Source: Hofstenia miamia (lineage: Eukaryota > Xenacoelomorpha > Acoela). Taken from it: 38,778 nucleotides of DNA. Position numbers and translations under genes: made by a program. The stretch is from contig SCFE01000010.1 of assembly GCA_004352715.1 (NCBI GenBank), positions 3,182,030 through 3,220,807 on the forward strand, in the 5' to 3' direction. The notes beneath the pieces were generated by a model. The model did no database searches and was not told the DNA's origin. It saw only the letters and a list, made by a program, of their open reading frames with translations. This document shows positions 32,349 through 38,778 of this stretch, piece after piece. Positions within the stretch are counted from its first letter, which is position 1. The number at the start of each line of letters is the position of its first letter.

Positions 32349-33371
32349 GTAATACTATTGTAAGACAAGGTTTTTTTTACAAAAGTCTTGTTATTACCTT
32401 CCATTTACTTAGTTAAATGTTTTATAATATATATTTTATGGCAATGTATTTCTATTGAAAGTTTTATATAGTAGGCTAATCTCTTACATTTCGGAAATAT
32501 GACTAATCTATTTAAATCAAAGTAGAGTATTAATTGAGTTCTCTGAAATGAGTCTAGGATTTTACGTTGAGTTGGGTCGATATTATTTAGAAATTTACAA
32601 TCTTAAGAAATTTCAAAGTCTAAACATAAGCATAATTTAAATTTGTAAATTATTTGAAATGAAAGCATGATATTCAATTATTTACACAATAAAAAATATT
32701 AAATTTCATTATATATTTGTTATTTCAGCCGCTCTAGTTGAAAAACCATGTCTAAGATATTTTGTAATAATTCTTACAAATTAATTTTTTTTGCATTCAG
32801 AAATTATATGATATTACTTAAAATTAAATACATCATCTTTGATTTTTGACACTAATAAAATAATCTGCAACTAAAATTTCAATTATTAATGAAAGTTGCT
32901 GAATTTATTCTTAAGAGTAACTAGATTATAACATCATAATTCTAAAAATTGGAAGCAATTTTATCCAGAATCTAAAATTAGAAGTTAGAAATAGAATAAA
33001 ATTGAAAATAATTTCATAACAAAAATATTATTCACATGATATTTTATTATGTAAATACTATATTCTCTTATTAATTTATTGAATATTCATTTACATGTTT
33101 AGTATTTCTTAATTCGGAAATTATACTACTGCATAAATTACTTAATGCAAGTGGAAATGATGAAGGACATTAAATTTTAAGGTTACTCGAAATATTGAAA
33201 ACACATATTGCCATTTTTGTGGAATACCTACTTCACAAAGATAAATGTTTAAAAGCTTTTAAAACTATCTTAAGATGTTCATGCATTTTAAATATTCTTT
33301 TTTTTTGCAGCTTTGTAATTTTTATCAATCAATTATTAAAAATATTTTTAATAATTTCTTTGCAATTACAG
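32349..33371. other. Intron sequence
   Basis: AT-rich, no coding frame. Starts GTAATA and could end at the acceptor AATTACAG (33364-33371) for the short alternative exon. Confidence 0.45.
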
Positions 33372-33416
33372 TTAATGGCTGATCTTGGAGAGGAAAATTG
33401 TAAATCCAATACATAA
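33372..33416 (+). CDS. Possible alternative last exon
   Basis: After TTTGCAATTACAG, a good acceptor, 14 codons (MADLGEENCKSNT after a Leu) run in phase 0 to TAA. AATAAA follows at 33424-33429. Joined to the exon ending at 32348 it would give a short isoform, lacking the exons at 35329 and 35660. The fit of acceptor, phase, stop and poly(A) signal is suggestive, but the exon is so short that chance is possible. Confidence 0.35.
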   Translation, partial: LMADLGEENCKSNT

Positions 33417-33423
33417 ACATTAA

Positions 33424-33429
33424 AATAAA
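33424..33429 (+). terminator. Poly(A) signal of possible short isoform
   Basis: AATAAA 8 bases after the stop of the possible short last exon; the 3' UTR would be very short. Confidence 0.3.
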
Positions 33430-35328
33430 AGGGCATTAATTCATAATTTACACGTTACTGAAGAGGTGCAGCCAAAATAATTAGTCTCCAATAACAAAAG
33501 TAATGCTTCTTAGAAGCAATTTTAATCAAATTTGGGGCTAACAAATTTGAAATTTGGAGCTTCTTTGGACAGTCAAAATATCAAATAATAGAATAATTAT
33601 TTAAATATAGCAAAGAATTGATGCCTCAAATGTAGAAAAATATCTTTAATAAATTATTTTAGACAATTTTAGGAGCTCAAAAGTTCTGTATGCACCTACA
33701 TATGTATGTGTATAAAATACTATTTAGCAAAATGCTTCTAATATGCACCAAAACAGGTACTGAAAACTTAACGCATAAAATTGGGAGAGGAGGATGGGGC
33801 CCCATATTGAAATTTTGCATATTGCTCCAAATCTAAAGTGACATCACTGTACATCAAAGTTGGAATTGGGCTGGGCCTTAAGTTGGGGCGGACTGGGCAG
33901 GGCTTGGGTTGGGCTTGGGCCGGATTTTTGACAAAGCAATTTGGCCCTTTCTTGGGCCGAATGTTTTAATTGGTATTTGAAATAAAAGAAAAAATCACTT
34001 GAAAACTTAAACTTTGCAATTGATAAAAACAATCTCTTTAAAATTAATCAGCCCTGCCTTGTTGGCTGGAGCAATACTTCCAATATCTAAATTTTGTCAG
34101 CTATAAGCAAAGAGCGTTTATGAAAATTCCACTTACTTTCTGTTGATGTAAGTCGATGTAAGTTTCCAGAGAATTTCAATTATTGATAATATAAGAAGCA
34201 AAATGTTCTAAAACAATATAAATGACAATTGCAATCTTAAATAATTTGATGTGGCAATACTTATACTTTTATAAATTAGTGGTGGCGGTAGGAAGAACTT
34301 ATGAAATGTGACATATATGATACCTTGGCTGTAGGGCATAGTACTCAGCACAGGGTTGCAATATTTTAAGAGGGGGGCTGCTTCAAAAAATAGTATTATT
34401 ATTATTACAGTGACTAAATACCAACATTTTTTGCTTAAAACAATAGAGAAATTGTTGTAGTAAAAAACTAATATTTTAAAAAAAATCAGTGTAAAAACTT
34501 GTCAAAATTTTTTTAGTGAAACTCTACTAGTTTTGTAGAACGTGTGAAAATACACATACAAATTAAAGAAACACAAATTTCATCTTCATGTAGAATTAAT
34601 TTTTAAAAAATTTTTTAATAAAAGAGTAGCAGAATATTAATGCTCTTGTTGTGGCTCCCATTTCTTTCTTAAGGTTTGATTACATGCAACCTGCTAATTA
34701 CAATAATCGATTTTTGAGCACAATTAGCAGTTAAGTTTTGCCATGCCCAGTTAATAATAAAATATCTGAAGATTAAACATATTGATAAATCGTGGTCAGT
34801 TATGCCAACAATCGCCATTATCTCACTTAAAATTACAATAATATATATGGCAATATTTTTATACATTTTCCATAAATGTCTAAGGAAAAGATTAAAATAT
34901 AAGCAGTTTCATTTATAAAAAGAGGCTCCACAAAGACAAATCTCTTTCATAAATTAATTTTTGCACGCAAAATGTGCACTGGGACGTCAACAAACTCAGT
35001 AAGCATTTCCATGTAAACTGAATTTAATCACTTTTCGAATGCCATGTTGCTGATGCAACCCCAGTCGTCTGGTTCCACTGTAAAAATTAACTTAGTAGAC
35101 TTCATGAATTGTCATTAGTTCAATTAGCTGTCCTCAGCAATTTAAACGTCTTAGTATAAATTAACAAAATTTACGAGCTTTAGGGTCAGTTAAATTCTAA
35201 AATTGGTTGTTCTATTAAATATTCAGGTTAATGTAATGCAACAATGCTCATAACTTCTGTTAATCTATTCCAACTGATTTCCCAGTTTGGCATTATATTT
35301 ACGATAATTTAACAAGTTAAAAATTTAG
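33430..35328. other. Intron sequence
   Basis: Apart from the G-rich cluster, AT-rich sequence with no supported exon. Confidence 0.45.
33868..33919 (+). other. G-rich run cluster, potential G-quadruplex
   Basis: Eight runs of three or four G (33868, 33873, 33885, 33895, 33900, 33906, 33911, 33917) lie within 52 bases, on the coding strand of the surrounding gene's intron, in an otherwise AT-rich region. Built from degenerate TTGGGC units. Confidence 0.6.
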
Positions 35329-35551
35329 ACTAAGTCCTCTTCACGTGTAGTACCAAGGCAAAAATCAACCACACGCATTATAAATGAGGTAGCTAAACAA
35401 AAGCAAACGAAGTTTGATGAAACTATCAATAATATGAAATCAGTAATGGATCTAGTAAAAGTAATTGAAAAACCAATATGCTGCAGCTGTCAGAGTAACA
35501 AAACTATAAGTAGCAACATAAATACTGAGGAAAAGGAAACTACTAAGCAAG
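35329..35551 (+). CDS. Internal exon of the unknown host gene
   Basis: The acceptor AAAAATTTAG precedes and the donor AAGCAAG|GTATAT follows. The exon starts in phase 0, matching the exon ending at 32348, and ends after one base of a codon, which the next exon completes to Asp. A slightly later acceptor (AG at 35333-35334) is also phase 0. The product has an Arg/Ser/Thr-rich start, a Lys/Glu-rich helical stretch (INEVAKQKQTKFDETINN), then a Cys cluster (CCSC) and a Thr/Glu-rich end. No domain is recognised. Confidence 0.65.
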
Positions 35552-35659
35552 GTATATTTTTATAACTTTTTGACCTATTAGAATATACATACCTACTTCA
35601 GACTAATATAATGAAAAAAAAGATTTAGATCTAAAGTTTATTTCGTTCTTTATATTTAG

Positions 35660-35919
35660 ATCCTAATGAATCAAAGGAATTGGATTCAACATCAATACAG
35701 ATGGATAAAATGCTGCGTTCACTAAGAACCAATAGATTTGGTCAAAGAGGAAATGATATAATCTTTTCACATAATAAAAAGTTCTTGAGGGATAGGTATA
35801 TGAGATCGGATATTTTTCACCGTCCAAGTCATGATGCACTTTGCAGCAATGTAATAGAAAGAAAGTTATTTCGTTTATTTGATGAAGATTCAACAGATTC
35901 ATTCAGCTTAGAAGACTAA
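35660..35919 (+). CDS. Last exon of the unknown host gene
   Basis: The acceptor TTCTTTATATTTAG precedes. Two bases complete the codon split with the exon ending at 35551, then 85 codons run to TAA (35917-35919). The residues are polar and basic (MLRSLRTNRFGQRGND, KKFLRDRYMRSDIFH) with an acidic tail (LFDEDSTDSFSLED). AATAAA at 35930-35935 follows. Matching phases across both introns support the gene model. Function unknown. Confidence 0.7.
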
Positions 35920-35929
35920 ATCTAAGTTA

Positions 35930-35935
35930 AATAAA
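35930..35935 (+). terminator. Poly(A) signal of the host gene
   Basis: AATAAA 10 bases after the stop codon of the last exon. Confidence 0.5.
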
Positions 35936-36480
35936 TTCTTGAAGTTTTGATTGCAATCATTAATGTTAACAATTAATTTTCATCGTTTGTATTAAGGACG
36001 TCTTTGATTAGCATTTTATAGTCTAGGAATCTCTATTTTGCTCTGAACAATTAAATTATTATAGTGGATGCTAGTTGGATTCAAGAATAGCAAGTTAAGA
36101 ATGTTATAATTGAGGGCAGTGCTGTTCCCGGATTTTGTGATTGAAAAAAGCCCCTGGATAAGCATTTATTATTTTCTAAATTTTGGCAAATTTTTTTTAT
36201 TGTAGCAATCAAAATCAATGCTGATATCTGACCGATGAACATTCCACCATCCCCCCTGTGATTGAGAGAAATTTCACTGCTAAACAACTACCTTGATCAA
36301 CAGCGAAAACAAGTTAAATTTTAGACAGAATTGTATACATAGGACTAAGAGAAAAATTTTCTAAAATTGACTGCTGCAACCTCATTTTCATTAGGCGCTG
36401 CAGTATATCAATAAGCAATTAAATTTGTTGGAACTGATGCATATAGGAATAATCACTTTAGAATTGAGAGCTCTATTGTC

Positions 36481-36483
<3 letters not shown>
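35936..36483. other. AT-rich stretch without a gene
   Basis: Nothing recognised; an open stretch at 36081-36287 on the minus strand has no coding features. Confidence 0.45.
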
Positions 36484-36514
<31 letters not shown>

Positions 36515-36524
36515 NATATATATA
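36484..36524. repeat. (TA)n microsatellite, left flank of small element
   Basis: Pure TA repeat with one N at 36515. Confidence 0.9.
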
Positions 36525-36531
36525 GTTATAA

Positions 36532-36954
36532 TATGTCGCTATGTACCTACAAATTTCGAAAAAAGTGTACATAGCGACATATTAGGTCGTACATAGCGAC
36601 ATATGAAAAAAAATGAGTAGAAATTTGAAGAAAAAATTGCTGCATGACATTGGTTGGTTGTGAATCGCAATATTTATTAAAATTCGAACTATGTTTGTGC
36701 AATACACTATAACTTAGCCAACTTCCGGCTGAATTATTTACTAAATTTTTGAGTAATTATAGAGCTGTACTTAGGCTGCTATTTTCAATAAAATTTGTGT
36801 TTGTTTCAAAACAGGGTTTCAAATAGGAGTCTGTACATCCATTGAGACCACTGAGGGCGTGATTATCATATTATCATTACAATTTTTTTAACAGCAAAAA
36901 ATCTTGCTGGTACATAGCGACATATATAAATTTTTAAGCGTACATAGCGACATA
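36532..36954. mobile_element. Small inverted-repeat element (423 bp) inside a TA tract
   Basis: The 15-mer GTACATAGCGACATA occurs five times: inverted at 36532-36546, then direct at 36567, 36589, 36910 and 36940. The outermost two copies form the termini as inverted repeats, and TA runs flank both sides. There is no ORF. The arrangement suggests a MITE that targets TA, but the superfamily cannot be named. Confidence 0.6.
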
Positions 36955-36955
36955 G

Positions 36956-36980
36956 TATATATATATATATATATATATAT
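36956..36980. repeat. (TA)n microsatellite, right flank, ending at gap
   Basis: TA repeat running into the N run; the gap was probably caused by it. Confidence 0.9.
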
Positions 36981-37980
36981 NNNNNNNNNNNNNNNNNNNN
37001 NNNNNNNNNNNNNNNNNNNNNNNNNNNNNNNNNNNNNNNNNNNNNNNNNNNNNNNNNNNNNNNNNNNNNNNNNNNNNNNNNNNNNNNNNNNNNNNNNNNN
37101 NNNNNNNNNNNNNNNNNNNNNNNNNNNNNNNNNNNNNNNNNNNNNNNNNNNNNNNNNNNNNNNNNNNNNNNNNNNNNNNNNNNNNNNNNNNNNNNNNNNN
37201 NNNNNNNNNNNNNNNNNNNNNNNNNNNNNNNNNNNNNNNNNNNNNNNNNNNNNNNNNNNNNNNNNNNNNNNNNNNNNNNNNNNNNNNNNNNNNNNNNNNN
37301 NNNNNNNNNNNNNNNNNNNNNNNNNNNNNNNNNNNNNNNNNNNNNNNNNNNNNNNNNNNNNNNNNNNNNNNNNNNNNNNNNNNNNNNNNNNNNNNNNNNN
37401 NNNNNNNNNNNNNNNNNNNNNNNNNNNNNNNNNNNNNNNNNNNNNNNNNNNNNNNNNNNNNNNNNNNNNNNNNNNNNNNNNNNNNNNNNNNNNNNNNNNN
37501 NNNNNNNNNNNNNNNNNNNNNNNNNNNNNNNNNNNNNNNNNNNNNNNNNNNNNNNNNNNNNNNNNNNNNNNNNNNNNNNNNNNNNNNNNNNNNNNNNNNN
37601 NNNNNNNNNNNNNNNNNNNNNNNNNNNNNNNNNNNNNNNNNNNNNNNNNNNNNNNNNNNNNNNNNNNNNNNNNNNNNNNNNNNNNNNNNNNNNNNNNNNN
37701 NNNNNNNNNNNNNNNNNNNNNNNNNNNNNNNNNNNNNNNNNNNNNNNNNNNNNNNNNNNNNNNNNNNNNNNNNNNNNNNNNNNNNNNNNNNNNNNNNNNN
37801 NNNNNNNNNNNNNNNNNNNNNNNNNNNNNNNNNNNNNNNNNNNNNNNNNNNNNNNNNNNNNNNNNNNNNNNNNNNNNNNNNNNNNNNNNNNNNNNNNNNN
37901 NNNNNNNNNNNNNNNNNNNNNNNNNNNNNNNNNNNNNNNNNNNNNNNNNNNNNNNNNNNNNNNNNNNNNNNNNNNNNNNN
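36981..37980. other. Assembly gap, 1000 N
   Basis: Placeholder of exactly 1000 N; it hides the body of the second foldback copy, or part of it. Confidence 0.99.
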
Positions 37981-38438
37981 TTTATTTGGAAATATTTTTC
38001 GATTCCACTTTTAAAACAAATATATAAAGTGGGAATTAATACATGTAAAGTAATTTAATGTGGGAAAGTAATACATGTAATTAAGTTAATGTGGGAAAGT
38101 AAAACTAAAAAAATGTAAGGTAATGTGGGAAAGTAAAAACTAAAAAAATGTTAGTTAATGTGGGAAAGTAAAACTAAAAAAATGTATGGTAAAGTACTAA
38201 ATTAGGCCACATAAATAACGCAAAAACTAGTAAAAGTACATTATGACGTCAGTAAAACACCCCCGGCAATATCCACGACGTCTCAGGTCAAAGGCCACCC
38301 CTCTCGACCAATCAGAAAAAAGTGGCACGGGCTTCTAGTCACCTCTCGACCAATCAGAAAAAAGTGAGCAGGGCTTCTAGTCACCTCTCGACCAATCAGA
38401 AAAAAGTGAGATCTCCTGGAACCATTATTATACTACTG
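37981..38438 (-). repeat. Right terminal inverted repeat of a second foldback copy
   Basis: Matches 26735-27211 from TTTATTTGGAAATATTTTTC to the tip ATTATTATACTACTG. It carries several 32-bp GTGGGAAAGTAA units, TGACGTCA at 38244-38251, and three 42-bp CCAAT units (CCAAT at 38308, 38350, 38392). After the tip the flank differs from that of the first copy, which defines the element boundary. Confidence 0.85.
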
Positions 38439-38439
38439 T

Positions 38440-38778
38440 TCGCACTTAAAAAATATTTGAGGAAACATCACAGATATTGAAAAAATCCCAGTAGAATTAG
38501 GATTAAAAGGACAGAATCAGTTTTGTTGAGGAAATATGCTCTCAACTTCTATAGATGTCCGAAAGAATGTTAGAGAATACAGTAAATTTCCTATGTGTAG
38601 TACAACCTTTGCAAAATTTAGAAATCTGAGTTCGCTTGGCATCATAGCATCACTGCATTTCATTATGTCTTTGTATCATTGATCAACATCATGTCTAGTT
38701 TCTAGTTCTATCAAATAGTGACTTCAAAAAATATTAGTTTTCCCTATAATAGAAACAGGGAAACAATATATATATATA
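38440..38778. other. Flank of second foldback copy
   Basis: AT-rich, no gene; ends in a short (TA)n run. Confidence 0.5.

Noticed and set aside
36904-38058. Long open frame across the second gap
   Set aside because: Made of N plus a TA repeat; no coding evidence.

Overview
The window is AT-rich (roughly 70% A+T by eye) animal DNA, almost certainly from an invertebrate. It has spliced exons with GT/AG borders and AATAAA signals, long gene-free stretches, microsatellites, and several classes of eukaryotic transposon. Nothing bacterial is present: no operons, no ribosome-binding sites. The species cannot be named from the sequence. Two runs of exactly 1000 N (18146-19145, 36981-37980) are scaffold gaps, and single N at 30560 and 36515 mark weak joins.

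Layout. 1-2840: mostly featureless, with one degenerate open stretch on the minus strand. 2841-7296: a broken LTR retroelement. A complete ~1.28 kb LTR, primer-binding site and gag start lie on the plus strand and abut an inverted pol segment (repeat region, unassigned domain, reverse transcriptase, RNase H) on the minus strand. 9472-10059: an intact 195-codon gene for a small two-span membrane protein. 11.7-12.1 kb: the tail of a LINE. 15211-15521: a 305-bp PIF/Harbinger-like MITE with a perfect TAA duplication. 15.5-18.1 kb: scattered remnants. 19146-23125: a second copy of the LTR retroelement family, minus strand, carrying integrase, the same repeat region, the same unassigned domain, a further degenerate region, a polypurine tract and the start of its 3' LTR. 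23416-27211: a 3.8-kb foldback-type transposon with ~0.5-kb compound inverted repeats. 29.7-31.2 kb: a ~640-bp direct duplication. 32036-35919: exons of one host gene on the plus strand, with a possible alternative last exon. 36532-36954: a small inverted-repeat element inside a (TA)n tract. 37981-38438: the right end of a second foldback copy.

How the parts relate. The two retroelement copies are the same family: they share the LTR start, a repeated Gln-Leu-Lys-Gly peptide region and a conserved unassigned domain. They disagree on what follows that domain. In one copy it runs in frame into reverse transcriptase; in the other it follows integrase and is followed by ~0.9 kb of degenerate sequence and the polypurine tract. 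Put end to end, the copies suggest integrase lies upstream of reverse transcriptase in a Ty3-type element (Gmr1-like order), unless one copy is a chimera. This is the most interesting biology in the window. The foldback element is second: its terminal inverted repeats differ in length by whole 42-bp units, each unit with a CCAAT box, placed outside a perfectly conserved TGACGTCA site.

The host genes seen (the 195-residue membrane protein and the spliced gene at 32-36 kb) do not match any family I recognise.
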